Below, one piece after another: positions 11,058 to 22,771 of a DNA stretch of 64,000 nt. The notes under the pieces were generated by a model. It saw only the letters and a program-made list of their open reading frames with translations, had not been told where the DNA came from and did not search any database. Source of the DNA: Durusdinium trenchii (lineage: Eukaryota; Sar; Dinophyceae; Suessiales; Symbiodiniaceae). The stretch lies in assembly GCA_963970005.1 (NCBI GenBank), contig CAXAMN010027506.1:62001-126000 (forward strand), written 5' to 3'. A program made the position numbers and the translations under genes. Position 1 is the stretch's first letter, and every line of letters begins with the position of its first letter.

Positions 11058-11139
11058 CGGATGGGCTTGTGGAGCAGAGATGGGCAGAGTGTACTTCGCG
11101 CGCTATCAGCACCAGCGCCAAAGCATCTCTTCCACTCAT
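11058..11139 (-). CDS. TSP1-like exon (D-E-W-K-R-C-F-G-A-G)
   Basis: The 82-base frame runs from a possible acceptor (CTGAGAG) to a strong donor (GTGAGG). It reads DEWKRCFGAGADSARSTLCP, with W-x-x-C, a G-x-G turn and a later cysteine. The C-x-x-x-C pair is not intact, so this is a divergent module. Confidence 0.5.
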
Positions 11140-11802
11140 CTCTCAGATTTGGGGATGGGTCAAAACCTGGAGCCCCAACATCATGTAGCTTCACCTGCCA
11201 AGTGGGTGGTTTCGACCCACAGCTACGGTCTGGCCTCTTGAAATGAATGAGTTGATCCGCACCAAGGAAACAACCCTTCCGAAATCTATCCTCATTCAGC
11301 ATGGAGACATGGCAAGGAAGGAGGTGATGCGGAGAAAGGCTCACAAGCCCAACACCGCCAAATACATCGGTTCAATGACAATTGGTCTGTGAAACATATA
11401 TCAAATGAAACATGTATCTCTGGTGACCCAGCAGTGATAACCTTCGGGTAACGACGTAGTCGGTCGACACTCCGGGCGCCGAACAGTGGCAGTTGCGGCG
11501 GCGCGCCAGCCCTTAGAGTCAGGGTGGCGAGGATAGCTAGGGTGGGCCATGGTGGACCCCAAATGTGAGGTACAATGTATCGAACCGGACGTTGCATGCA
11601 GCATGATCGGCGTCAAGGGGCCTGACCCAAGCGTCTTGGGAGTCCAAAACTGCAAACCACCTCTGGTCACTGTAGTCCCTTCCATATCTTTCATTAAACA
11701 ACTAAAACATGGTAAACCCACAATAAAAGACCAAAATACAAAACCCGATTGGTTGCAATGCCATACAATGACATACAATTCATTGTTTACACCACCAAAC
11801 AC

Positions 11803-11907
11803 CGAACTGGCGCCCACTGGGGAGCCCTGCTCTGAGGTGCTCCAGGGCGGGGCCCGTCCCTGGCAGCGCGAACACGTCCAAACCGGGGGACCCCAGACGC
11901 TCCGTGA
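11803..11907 (-). CDS. TSP1-like exon (V-W-G-P-P-V-W-T-C-S-R-C)
   Basis: The frame reads RSVWGPPVWTCSRCQGRAPP and continues to a GTGTTT donor. It has two tryptophans, then C-S-x-C-Q-G, close to the TSP1 plan with a shortened C-x-x-C. It is part of a 260-residue open stretch, but only this segment looks like protein-coding sequence. Confidence 0.55.
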
Positions 11908-13373
11908 AAAGGGGAAGACGACCCCTCCATATGAGGGTGCATGTATGCGTCTGGGTATAAAGTAAAATAGAAACTCTAACAACATTGTATCATCATTATA
12001 ACAAGAATTATGATTGGAAGACAGTAAGAATGGGTATATAAGGGATGAGTGGCCGGTACGTCCAATCTCTCCGGGCCTGCAAGTGCTGCGGGGCACGGGG
12101 GCTGAAAGCACCTGCGTGTTCAAACCGGGAAACTGCATTTTCTGGTGACCAACGTGTTCAACAACTGAGAACAGTTGTATCATGTTGTATCATGATCTAT
12201 CTTGCATGTGTCCGAATCTTGTGGGTGGAAGTCTTCTGGAAAGTCTTGGCTACCTCAAAACTCCATCTAAGCGGGCATGGGGTGTCCTTGAATCCTGGAC
12301 GTTAGGTCAAGGGAATCACGGAGTCCAGTCACATCATCAAAGTCAAATATATGTACCCCGCGGCAAACTTACAGAGAATTGACCCGTGGAAGACCATGTT
12401 CCGCATGTTCCTCTAATTACTGTACAACCAAGTGGTTTTAGGGTTTCATGTTCATCTGCAGGGGAGTAGCGCAGCTCTGTTTCTCCACTTCCCACCTGAG
12501 CTGCCATTCTGCGCCTCGGTGAAGGGAAAAGACGTGGCCGAATTCGTCGCGTAAGCGAACGTTGGGGCCGTTCTTGGGAGTCCGTTTCTTTCACCCTCAG
12601 GTCTTCGGACTGCGTGACCTGGCAGAGCCCAGCAGAAGGCACGCTGCCAAAAACAAGCTCTTCCATTCCACTTGGTTCCCCTGACGAAGGCTGCAGGGCC
12701 TGTGGCCCATTTCCGCCGGTGAAGAAAGGTCTGTTATTTGTGGGGTCTAGATTATATATAGTGATACATTTGGGCATGCACAGGTTGCGTGTATCAGAAT
12801 AGGGAGACCAGGGAGACCTGCGACGCTAGATTTCGCTACTAGGCAATACAAACCTTATATGAGTGGCTTTCTCATGCACTGTCCTCGTCTTTCCAGCACA
12901 AGAAGCGCGTGCTCGAACCTAACTCATGTCCAGTCACTAATCACTCAAGGTAGAATTGAGTTGGACACCCTGTGGCATAATGTTTGGATTTGAATCGACA
13001 GACGTCTTCTAAAGAGCAACATCAAGCATGGTCAAGCATCATCAATGACAACAACATATACAACTCCGTACAATACAACTCTGCACATCTCTGCACCCGC
13101 GGCCCTTTCAATCCAGATACTAGAGACGCCTGGATCCCATTTCCAGGACGTGCTCGGGGTGGACCCTCAGCTTTTTCGAACTCCGCGACCGGAGTTCCGA
13201 AGGTCAGGAAGAGGGGTGTTTACAGGGGTCGCCCCTTCGTCAGAAGGGACGGTGCGCGTTTCGTGGCCAGAACGAGCTGTGGCCACTGCGTGCACGACTT
13301 GGGTGCTCCATGATACATGTCTCCATCTTCGATCCTTCGATGACTTGGTCTCATCCGAAAGACGTGGTCTCAC

Positions 13374-13432
13374 CGACCGCGCGGTCCGCGTGCGGCAACT
13401 CGGCGTCGGAGGCGCCCACGACTCGACGAACG
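13374..13432 (-). CDS. Candidate TSP1 exon ending at GTGAGA donor
   Basis: The frame reads TFVESWAPPTPSCRTRTARS and stops exactly at a consensus donor. W-x(6)-C-R-T-R-T-x-R resembles a TSP1 core with the first cysteine lost; the arginine ladder is typical. Confidence 0.4.
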
Positions 13433-13689
13433 TGATCGAACGGAACGTGATGCCCCAGCTCACTAAGGTCTCCAGACACTGTGGCAAGCAGGTCTCCAAA
13501 CCTGACGTGGGCGAATCCAACATTGAGATGTTGGTTGGGGCGTACGTCTCATAAACATGGTAAACATTCAACGAATCAATGGTCTGCATATGATCACTCA
13601 TGATCACTCCATACGTCCGTGTCACCAACATGGCTGCGACCCTCATAGGCCGTACGTCCTTAACCAGGGATGGATGACCCTCATGGGCC

Positions 13690-13800
13690 AAACACAGAAC
13701 CACCGGGCCGCACCGCGCGCGCGTAGCGGGGCCGCCAGGAGCCGTGCGCAGGAGTCCCGTCCGGGCCACCGGGCCACAGTAGGGCGAGCTGCTTCGCTGG
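13690..13800 (-). CDS. Candidate degenerate TSP1 exon
   Basis: A very GC-rich minus segment reads VARWPGRDSCARLLAAPLRA. W-P-G-R-D-S-C-A-R followed by R-x-R has the order of a TSP1 core. Two other frames are also open across it, so the assignment is weak. Confidence 0.3.
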
Positions 13801-13829
13801 CGGGCGCCTGAGGGTTCGAACAGAGGGAA

Positions 13830-13893
13830 GCAGGCGAGACTCGGCAAGACTGGAGCTACATGTGAGACTGCAGTTCCAGAGTTGGGAGAGTCT
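13830..13893 (-). CDS. TSP1-like core (W-N-C-S-L-T-C-S)
   Basis: The minus frame reads QLWNCSLTCSSSLAESRLLP. C-S-L-T-C is an intact C-S-x-x-C core preceded by tryptophan and followed by polar and arginine residues. The boundaries are uncertain; AGs occur on both sides. Confidence 0.5.
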
Positions 13894-15479
13894 GGAACCT
13901 CCAAACATCCTCGGATCTTTTTCAGGACATGAAGATGGATCAAAAAGGATCAAACCAGGGAGGGGGACTCAACTCTATGTTAAGGTTTCAATTCAGCACT
14001 TATAGCTTTAAGCTCATACTGTGTAAAGCACAATGTGTTTGACAGTCTGGTTTGTTTATTGACATATATATATATATTACTATATTGTATATTAGATTAT
14101 ACTATATATAAATTAACATATCTATAGCTATATTTATAGTTATTGTTTTTTATTTATATATAAATATGTGTGAATCTCTATAACATTTTGGCGGCTTTCC
14201 CCCCCTCAGGCATACATCGTTTAGCTCGGAACACATCGGCCTCGTGGAACTCGGGAGATCTGGTCGGCCTGGAGTGAGCCGAGCCGTGAGCCGTGCATTC
14301 GAATAGGGAGATCCCTCAAAGGCCTCGGGGGAAATGACTATAAAATCATATCAAAATCCATTCGTTCAGGTGCCGCTGTTCATATACAAAAAAGGCCGAG
14401 CTTCCGTTCAATCTATATACTGCACCTGTTTGGGGGGGCTCAGTTCCACTGAGCAGAAGCCAAACAAGAATAAAAATGATTTCAAAGTAGAAATGGATTG
14501 CAACAGCAATGCCCAGCCTGCTTGGAGACAGTATCCCAAGCCGTGCGGACCTGTCATGTGGCTTTGCCAGGCCGCATCATCTTCACGAGTAACAAGAGGG
14601 TGCAAGCATGCATCAAACTAGGCTTCTTGACTAGGACAAAAGGAAGTGACTCACTTTTGCACCAGTGCGCCGCATCGCCAATTCAAGCATCCAGCAGCCA
14701 CAGTAGCTAGCAGAAACTATCTTGGGTAACATGGATAAGTATGTATTTATAAATATAGTAATATATATATATATAGACAGAGAGAGCGAGAGAGAGAAAG
14801 ACACTGATAGATGTCTGAACTTGAACCATTTATATAACCGATCAATCCATCTCAAACTGGCCAAGGGCGTACTGCTTGGTTCACCAATCGATGCCTCGAT
14901 CAGTCGTGGGAACTCTCGCATGGAAATCGCATGGAAATCGGGACTACCAAAGCTGGAAGCCTTTCGTTAAGATCAGACTGGCTGAGAAGTTGTCCCAGCC
15001 AGGCACAGAAAGAGGGCAGTTAAATCAAAGGAGCTCCTTGCTGAACCCTCCACGCTGGGCAGGGTGAAAAACCTCCGATCACCGGAAAGCCGACCGTTTG
15101 GATCATTTGATCGCCTTCATGAGTACCCTTTACATCTTGCTGGACCCTCCGAGCCAGTCACACATGGCTAGACAGGGCTGGACATGGCTGGACATGGTAC
15201 TACCCCGCTGTGCCCCCGCGTGTGCCTCGGCCCCCGCGGTGCTGGGCGTCCCGACGCCTCGGGCCTCCGGAGCTCGTAGATGGGACTGGTGGGGCGACCT
15301 GAAGGCACGGCCGAAGCCACAAGAGGAAGCGAAGCCATGCTTGAAGCGAGGCAAAAAAAACTCCTGAGGAAGGAGGAATGACTCTCTTTGGGTCAGATTG
15401 GATCCTTGGACGGTCATCTGAGTGATATTCTGGAGGTCGAAAGCACCCCGCCACTGATCTGCCCGATGGCCCCCAAAAA

Positions 15480-15535
15480 CCACTTTGGCGCGCCTTCCTG
15501 GCGGTCCAGCGAGCTGAGCCACAAGGGAGCGGCTC
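15480..15535 (-). CDS. Candidate TSP1 core exon (P-L-P-C-G-S)
   Basis: After an acceptor (GGGACCCAG before G) the frame reads EPLPCGSARWTARKARQS. The C-G-S and the following R-x(3)-R-K match the second half of a TSP1 core. The first cysteine of the C-x-x-x-C pair is replaced by glutamate. Confidence 0.4.
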
Positions 15536-15540
15536 CTGGG

Positions 15541-15605
15541 TCCCGGTTCCGCGTGGGTTCGACCAGAACCGCAGAAGGTTCGCCAGGACGCGCGTGGCAG
15601 CCCAG
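15541..15605 (-). CDS. Candidate TSP1 exon (S-W-R-T-F-C-G-S-G-R-T)
   Basis: The frame reads RASWRTFCGSGRTHAEPGPR, with C-G-x-G-R-T after a tryptophan that occupies the place of the first core cysteine (C to W). It lies directly upstream of the P-L-P-C-G-S piece without a visible intron, so one of the two may be decayed. Confidence 0.4.
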
Positions 15606-16020
15606 ACGGCTGTAGGACGTCCATTTTCGTGAAACTTCGGAAGGGGTTGAAATGCTGAGGCGAGCGAGCTGCAGGTGCCCCCAGACTGCAGCTGTCTCCA
15701 TCAAAAAGGTGGCCATCTCCTAAAGATTTGAGCAGCTGTCATGTTTGGAGGTCCATTGTGTATATCCTCCATCCAGGCCCATCTCACCCTAGAAATGGTT
15801 GATGAAAGTCGATGTGTCGAACTTGTAAAATTATGCAAAAACCGGGTACAGTGTACAGCATGGAATACTGAAGAAGGAACACTCGATGAGTTGGTACTGT
15901 ACTTACTCGCCGTTCCAACCACACGCGTGGCAAGCTGTCTCTCAGCCTGGTTGTACAATGTAGTAATGTAGTCCATCAAACCTGTTTCAGACCTCTCAGC
16001 ATGATTGTCAATTTTCTCAC

Positions 16021-16045
16021 CTCTCATCTGCCCCCCAGCGCCACA
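16021..16045 (-). CDS. Candidate TSP1 micro-exon (C-G-A-G-G-Q-M-R)
   Basis: Only 25 bases lie between an acceptor (GGGCTCAG) and a donor (GTGAGA), reading CGAGGQMR. C-G-x-G-G-Q-x-R is the classic end of the TSP1 core. The frame is also open upstream (LVGAQ before the cysteine), so the exon may start earlier. Confidence 0.45.
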
Positions 16046-16259
16046 CTGAGCCCCAACGAGGCTTGAAAACAACCTCTTCTGCCAACATCACGCTGTCCTG
16101 CAGTGGCCAGAGGTCTAAAGCGTGAAACTGGTGTAATCTGGTCACCGGTGTAATTACAGAACAGGCTACCACCAGCGTGCGCAAAACAGTGTCTTTGTGA
16201 GCATCTGTCAGGTGTTAGCATCTGTGAGCATCTACCTACAATCAATACAACTCACTCTT

Positions 16260-16462
16260 AAAACCAAAAAACAAAAAGTTCAGACCTATATCTCCTGTCC
16301 AGCCTCTCCTGGGTATCCCTCCATGGGTCTGAACTTTTTGTGTTTTTTTGGTTTTGGCTGGTCTGNNNNNNNNNNTCCTGTCCAGCCTCTCCTGGGTATC
16401 TCTCCATGGGTCTGAACTTTTTTTGTTTTTTTTGGTTTTGGCTGGTCTGCCCGTCTGCCCGA
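16260..16462. repeat. Inverted repeat with duplicated arm and gap
   Basis: AAAACCAAAAAACAAAAAGT on the left pairs with ACTTTTTGTGTTTTTTTGGT on the right, around a core TCCTGTCCAGCCTCTCCTGG. The core and right arm occur again after ten N bases (16366-16375). This looks like a hairpin-forming element that assembled as two partial copies. Confidence 0.75.
16366..16375. other. Assembly gap (10 N)
   Basis: Ten N bases lie between the two copies of the inverted-repeat core, so the copy number here is unknown. Confidence 0.99.
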
Positions 16463-16479
16463 AAGTAAACAGAAAATAA

Positions 16480-17990
16480 TTCTTATTCATTTCTGAGTAA
16501 CCACTAGTTCAATTCTAATTTAATTCATTAGTTTTTGACTTAAATACAACTTAAGTACATTCTAAGTCAATTCTTATTCTAATTGAAATTCACTTCTATT
16601 GCCATTTACATTCAAGTTTGAATCTCAGTGAACTTTAAATTGACTTTAACTTGAATATGTAAAACACTTCTACTTTAATTCTAAGTTGGGCCTACTTGAA
16701 TTTTAATAAAATCTATGTATTTTAAAGTTCACTGCAATCATATTCTTCAATGTTTCTTCTAATTTATGTCTTTTATAATTCGAATTATGTTTGACTACCC
16801 TGGACCTAATATTAAATTCAAATTTGAGTGTACATGTGAATTTGCAACATGCATCTAATTTTTTAAGTTGAGCATAACTGAATTCTAATCCAATCTGAGT
16901 CTGCAATTTGAATTTAATTAACAACTGTTTCTCTGTCAATACTGTTTTACTAACCAAGCCCTAGGTTGAACGACTCTAATTCAATTCTACCTTGGGTCTA
17001 AGTCAGTTTCACTTCAAGTAATGGATTTTATTTGATGTTGTTCATTCAGGTCCAACTTAATTACAATCTATTTCTAGCTTAATTCTATGTCATTCTATAC
17101 TGGGTTAAGTTGTAATTTCGCCTATTCCAACTTGTTTGTAAGTGATTTCTAATGTTAGTGCCCTTGTACAATTCAGATTCAATCGCTTTACACATCTAAT
17201 TTTACACTCTTGTCATTGCACTTTAAATTTGATTTCTATGTGTCCATTTTAGGTCTAAGTTGATTTCATTCTAGAGAGTGGGTGTTGCTGGGGGTGTGAA
17301 TTTATTTCATGTAAGAAAGCAAATGCTTCCATTTTGGACAAACTTTAAAAAAATAGACTCAATTTAAACATATAATATTAGAATTGAATCTGAATTGTAT
17401 AGCAAGGAAATGAAAGGTAGCTTGCATTGAATCCCACATAAATTAGAACCTATAGTCTATAGTGAAGGAAATTTGATCCAAAGTAAAATAGAAGATAATT
17501 GAAATAGAGTTAAACCTGAATTTAAACAGATTTGAATTAAGTAAGTTATTTAGGTTTTGTATTGATTTGCCTTCTGATTCTGATGTACTTACCCACTTGC
17601 ATTCAATAAAAGCCATGGAGTTCACACTCTAAAGGCAAGAATTTTGGTTTTGCATGGGGGCTGCGTGGAATTACATTACCACATCCATTTTTTTAGCAAA
17701 CACCTAACCTTATGGGTTTAGTCATGTTTTGTAGTACATATTACCAACTGCACATGGAGCAAAACAATCACAAATTTCACCATCATATCAATGTGATATC
17801 ATCACCAAAAAGAGCAAAAACTTACAAAAGAACAACTTTCACAACCCTATCAATGTCATATCATCTGCAAAAAGAGAAAAACTTTACAAAATCACAACGT
17901 TCAAAACCCCCGCCCCCATGACTACCTGCTCTCTTAATTTTATTCCATCTTTATATTGTTCCTACGCTCTATTTTCTACTGTCTTGAATA
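16480..17990. repeat. AT-rich island, no genes
   Basis: About 1.5 kb is strongly AT-rich, full of variants of TTCTAATTTAATTC and CTAAGTCAATT, unlike the balanced composition elsewhere. The longest frame is under 90 codons. It behaves like a degenerate simple-sequence or satellite-derived tract, similar in style to 41.3-42.1 kb. Confidence 0.7.
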
Positions 17991-19579
17991 TAAATGAATC
18001 CCCTAAAATAGCGCACGCTCACAGTGGCCAGCTCTCAATTGTATAGATGTAGATAATGTGTAAATATTCACAGCATAACCATAACTGATATTAAACCTGA
18101 GAAGGGGGGGAGACGAAAGCCAGCCCCCGAGCAGAAAAGGCAGACGGGCGTTTTTTCGGCTGCTGCTGCTGCACATCGCTCTGGAAGGAGGAGGCCCGCA
18201 ATGGAGTTCCTGCAAGCCGTTTCGAGAGCATTGGGGACGATATGTGAGTAGCCGGCAGTTGATCCGGGCGCTGCGGGGCGAAACCACTCCCCGGATTCTG
18301 CGCCTCGCCACCGCAGTGTGCAGCATACGCCGCTGGGAAGGTTTGTAGTATCTCCCTGCGTAGCTGGGGATGAGGAATGCGGCGTGGTGTCAGGATGAAT
18401 GGTAGGTTACGCGTTGGTCCGCGTTCGATAGTGTCTCAACATATTTTGCAACAATGTAGAGGGTGATAGCCGCTAATGATCCAGAGAAGCCAAAATAAAC
18501 CGCGAGCATAGATGTGGCACAACTGATACCAATGTGGCACGCAATGTCACATCATCCCAAAGCAGCACAGCACAAAAAGGTGAAAGAAAAAGGCAATAGA
18601 AAAAGTAATCAAAGCTGTTTCAGCAACACCTGCTTCAGGACCTGCGGCTTCTGGATGTCTGGCCTCACAAGCAAACTGGGCACTTAGCAGGGCAACTCGT
18701 CGTTGCTCAGCTTTTCTTCGGGCTCTCAGCTCAAGATGGCTAGGGTTGGAAAAGTTTACACCAACAAGTTTTTTAGACGAGCACCTTTTGACACAAGCAT
18801 ACACCCACATCTTTTTACAGCAAGAAACTTTCACCGCATACTTTCTAAACCAACATGTTTGGTACCAAGAAGTTTTTCTACTAACATGTTTTTACGCTCA
18901 AACCAACTAGGTTTCACCCCAGCACTCTTTACGCCAGCAACCTCTGAATGTCCAAATTTATACAATACAGCCTACGGCTTGGCCCAAAGCACTTGGGCTA
19001 TCCAGTCGCTCAGCAGTGATGAGGGGGGCGGGACTAGAGGCTATGAAATATCATTTCTAGGGAGAACAATATCATCATGGAATTTCTACATTGCATGGTT
19101 AGGTGATGGCTGACTAGTAGACTGGTGCTTGCAAAGCTGGGTAGAAAACGAGAGCGTGTTTTAGATCGCCCACGCGTCGACCATTCATCAAGTTTCATGG
19201 CACGAGATGTTTCACGAGGATTAGATCATCGCCACCAGGTTGTACCATTGCCATGAGGTGGATATGGAAGTCAGTTCATGAACATGGAACAAATGCAAAG
19301 TGAGAATGGAAGTACGCGTTAGGGATTGTTCAGGCGTTCGGCATCTCTCTGCCTATGTACCTATCTATCTATTTGTCTATCTAGTTGTCTATGGATAGTT
19401 AAGGAGTTGACAAGGGCCCTGCTCTTGGCCGCCGCCTCCGTGGCTCTCTTGTAGCAATCCGACCGCTCCGTCTGCTTCTCTGAGTTGAACTCCAGAACAT
19501 CCACATTCTCCTGTTGCCGGCTTCTTCTCTTGCTGCCAGCACCGGCAACAGATCTTGAGAAACTTCTTGAAGATCTCAC

Positions 19580-19670
19580 CATCAACCCTGCTCTCTGAGC
19601 AAATGAGCCCCAAACGGACCCTGCGCCTGTGGCTATTGTACTTCCCGCATGACCCACACGCGATGTGATC
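19580..19670 (-). CDS. TSP1-like exon (C-G-S-C-G ... R-R-R-V-R)
   Basis: The frame reads HIACGSCGKYNSHRRRVRLG and then LICSES before a GTGAGA donor. C-x-x-C-G followed by an R-R-R-V-R strand matches a TSP1 core with the cysteine pair one residue closer. The next 190 bases down hold a further open stretch (ICCRCWQQEKKPATGEC) that might supply the last third. Confidence 0.5.
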
Positions 19671-19699
19671 AGGCCCCCCCTTCTCCTCCATATGCTATC

Positions 19700-21250
19700 A
19701 CTGAGTAAGGCAACACAGCATCTATTTCCTTTCTGCCCAATAGCTCCAAAGCATACTTGTCAATGCTGGGCACTTGGCAAAGGGGCAGAATGATGGTCTT
19801 CCGGCGCAGGTGCAAAATGCAGACTCACCCACCGTTTTTTAAAAACAGAAACGTTCAACCCTTTTTTTGAAATATGTTTGTGTTTGCCCATGTGAAATCA
19901 CTAAAAGCTTGGCTGAGACCCATCGAAATTATTTCTACACAAATGACTAGCGATTACACTATTCGCTTCTGCTCGTTTCTACCTGCCTGTTCTTTATATG
20001 GTTTCATTTCCTGGCAACCGCTACTGATGGCACCGCCCAGAACCATCCAGAAGCATCTTCTTTTCATCTTTCACGAGTAGACAACATAGTGAGTATTCCA
20101 TGCCATTACCCAGCGATGCAAGCGATGCTATTGCACCAAAGCATCATGATGATGTACAGGGATCACTGAAGCTAGGAGCCGCATATAGGTCGGACGGGCG
20201 CATTCCACTTTCAGCACCCTTCTTTCTCAAGCAGCTACATGTTTGTAAAATTCACAGCATGGCCCAGCACCCTGCAATCTCAACCGCAACTAGACTTCTT
20301 AGGAACACCAAAGTCTGCGACGTAAAATGAGTCAGAGTCATTGAGTAGCTCAGTTGTGAATGGAGGATGTGCATATCCTGGTAGTCAAGGCGGCGCAAAA
20401 CCACCCAGAATCAAAAATATCCGTGGCTGGACAATGTGATTCCAAAGACAAAGGCAAAAATCCAAAGTAGCGTCCTACCCACCGGGTAAACCTACCAAAA
20501 AAAACATTCTTTGTCAACCACTCTCAAAGTGACGATCTTGTGAAGGCACTCTTCGCCACACACTCTTGATGAAAAACTCTGTTGAGAGACTCTTCGAACA
20601 ACTCTTGGCAACACACGACTTGAATCAGCTGAAACCTGACCCCCTGATTTTTTCAAAAAAAAGGGAGGTCAGGTTTAGTCCTCGGTCACTTTAAGCCAAA
20701 AACACTGTCTGTTTCAACATCTTTGAAAGAACAAAACAAGATAATTTACGTAGTTTGCTGCAGTTTGCGAACATGTTGTACTCTACCATTACGAACAGCC
20801 TTCGGCGCAAAACATTGCAAATGTTACTGTTTTTCCATCCACCATTCCAAAACACTTCAAAACATTCCCAGAGAATCAACCCAAAAGCCTCCTCCCAACC
20901 AGAAAACACAATGTTATCGCGCTCCCCATCCTCATTGACTAGCAGGTTCTGCATTTCATTCATATTCCAATAACACATTAAGAGTAGACAAAAAATAGAA
21001 GAAAGTGAACAAAACAATCACTTCTCCAGCCTACGCTGTTTCCAGCAGTCTGTCACTTTAAAGTCTTTGTCAGTATGCATCTGCACTTGAAACCTTCACT
21101 GGAAGCTTCCAAAACCTCACCAGGTATCTGCCATCGAACACTTTGAAAGCAACACTCTTGCCGACAAACTCCATCGCCACCATCTAGAACCTTGATATTT
21201 CCACGATGTTCTCTCTTTCCACGATTTTCTCTCATTTCGGACTGCTGCGT
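19700..21250. other. Stretch with no supported gene
   Basis: Only short overlapping frames occur on both strands, with no motif I recognise and no convincing splice-bounded exon. Base composition is moderate, and A- and T-runs are frequent from 20.4 kb. Confidence 0.6.
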
Positions 21251-21665
21251 GACAGCTCGCACCGCACAGCACACCTCCAAATGTCTTACAAAATCAAGCC
21301 CGAACCGACCTTCCTAGGCCCAACAGAACTGACATTTTGACACAAACCTCGTCTTTTCCATGGTTTTCTTGACCGCTATCGTCAAAAACCTCCAAATTGC
21401 AACCGTTTCTTCATTTTCTACTGCGCCGTCACAGCTCGCACCACAACAAACACTGTAAATTACATGTTTCCCTTCGACTGCACAAAAAATACCTCCAAAT
21501 TTCCTACAAAATCAGCGCCAAGCTGACCTTCCGCGGCCAAAAACCTTCAGCTTTTCCACATGTTCAGAAAAGCCTCGTAATTTCATGTAATTTCCTTGGT
21601 TTTCTTGACCGCCGCCTTCTGCGCCGTCACAGCTCGCACCGCAACAAAAACACTGTAAATTACAG
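21250..21665. repeat. Tandem repeat of about 180 bp
   Basis: ACAGCTCGCACCGCA-type anchors occur near 21253, 21430 and 21618. Between them CCTCCAAAT..CCTACAAAATC and TTTTCTTGACCGC recur in the same order. Two units plus part of a third are present, clearly diverged. No protein frame persists through the units, so it is not an exon repeat. Confidence 0.65.
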
Positions 21666-22146
21666 TGGTTTTTTCTTTCCAGCCCAGGAAAATGACTCCG
21701 AAACACCTCTTTTCCACATCCCCAAAAACGAGACAAGTGGACCAACCCGTTTTTCCGCTCCCCCACCCTATTCCGGCCTCACCCTTCCAAACGATACCTA
21801 TTCCGGACCCCCCCCCTACACCCCCCAGATTAGCTTCGCCATATACAGACCCTCCAGCCTAAGCCTTCGGCTGGCTTTCGTAATAATTATATGCATGTCA
21901 TTACTTATGGAAGGGTTAGATTCTCATCGGTGTCTCACTTCGAGGACACAGGAATCCGTTCATTTAATACCTCTTTCCACACCAACTCCTGAAGCGAACC
22001 TTACAGCACCGGAGTCCTGGAACCATCTAGAACCCAGACTAGTACAAAGCTAAGCATACCGCAGACCAACCCGACCGTCGCACATCATCCAATCCACCGT
22101 TGGAGACACCGGAGCGGTCGGCGCGACTCGACTCGTCTCAACTCGC

Positions 22147-22304
22147 CCCGGGCGGTGCTCCTTGGGATGCCAACTAGTAACAAGAAGCTACTAGTAACAA
22201 GTGCATCGCTTCTAGTAACAAGTGCCTTACTAGTAGTAACAAGAAGCTATTAGAAACAATAAGTAGAATTTAATTAACCCGGGCGGTGCTCCTTGGGATG
22301 CCAG
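22147..22304. mobile_element. Short insertion flanked by a 26-bp direct repeat
   Basis: CCCGGGCGGTGCTCCTTGGG plus ATGCCA occurs at both ends. Between them is about 105 bases built from GCTACTAGTAACAAG units. A related unit in opposite orientation lies near 27.89 kb, so the core is a dispersed repeat. The flanking repeat could be a long target duplication or the remains of a tandem copy. Confidence 0.55.
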
Positions 22305-22559
22305 GCGCCGCTCTTGGGGGCGATGCCCAGCTGTAGCTCGCTCTTTCGCGTCAGGCGGATCTGGAGACGAGGCCGAGTGGGACTGGGAGGCGCCGGATCT
22401 GGAGACAGCAGGTGGAAGTAGGAATTCAAACTGGGATTCAGCGTGATTGAGTCATCCAACCGTTTGAGGAGGTACACTTCTAGACCATGAACAACCACTT
22501 TTGCCTAAGGCCTTCAAAGGGTTCTTTCTTCTTCATGACTGTTCAAGTTCATCTTCGGG

Positions 22560-22667
22560 GCGACGGATTTGCCGCCACGGACGAAGCGACGGTCGCCGCT
22601 GCACGGCCGCGGTTCATCGCTGTTCCGCCTCTTTACACCGAGGCGAGGCGGGCGACAGCTGCATCTC
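22560..22667 (-). CDS. TSP1-like exon (R-C-S-C ... K-R-R ... P-C-S-G-D)
   Basis: After an acceptor (CGCCCCAG before G) the frame reads RCSCRPPRLGVKRRNSDEPR and then PCSGDRRFV. The order is a cysteine-rich core, a basic strand, then P-C-x-G, which covers the second and third strands of a TSP1 repeat without an intron. The C-S-x-x-C core is shortened to C-S-C. Confidence 0.5.
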
Positions 22668-22733
22668 CTGGGGCGACCACGGGTGTGGCGCGGGAAAAAG
22701 CACGGCGTTGGGAGCTTTGGGGGGAACACTGGT

Positions 22734-22771
<38 letters not shown>
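22734..22771. repeat. (GTT)n microsatellite
   Basis: Twelve to thirteen perfect GTT units are present. They explain the poly-Val, poly-Cys, poly-Leu and poly-Asn tracts in overlapping frames, which are not genes. Confidence 0.95.

Noticed and set aside
11401-12183. 260-codon minus-strand frame as a single gene
   Set aside because: Only the part near 11.8-11.9 kb resembles a domain; the rest reads through TA-rich DNA and changes character abruptly, so the openness looks accidental.
13045-13554. 169-codon plus-strand frame
   Set aside because: It mirrors GC-rich minus-strand sequence with TSP1-like motifs and donors; no motif is present on plus.
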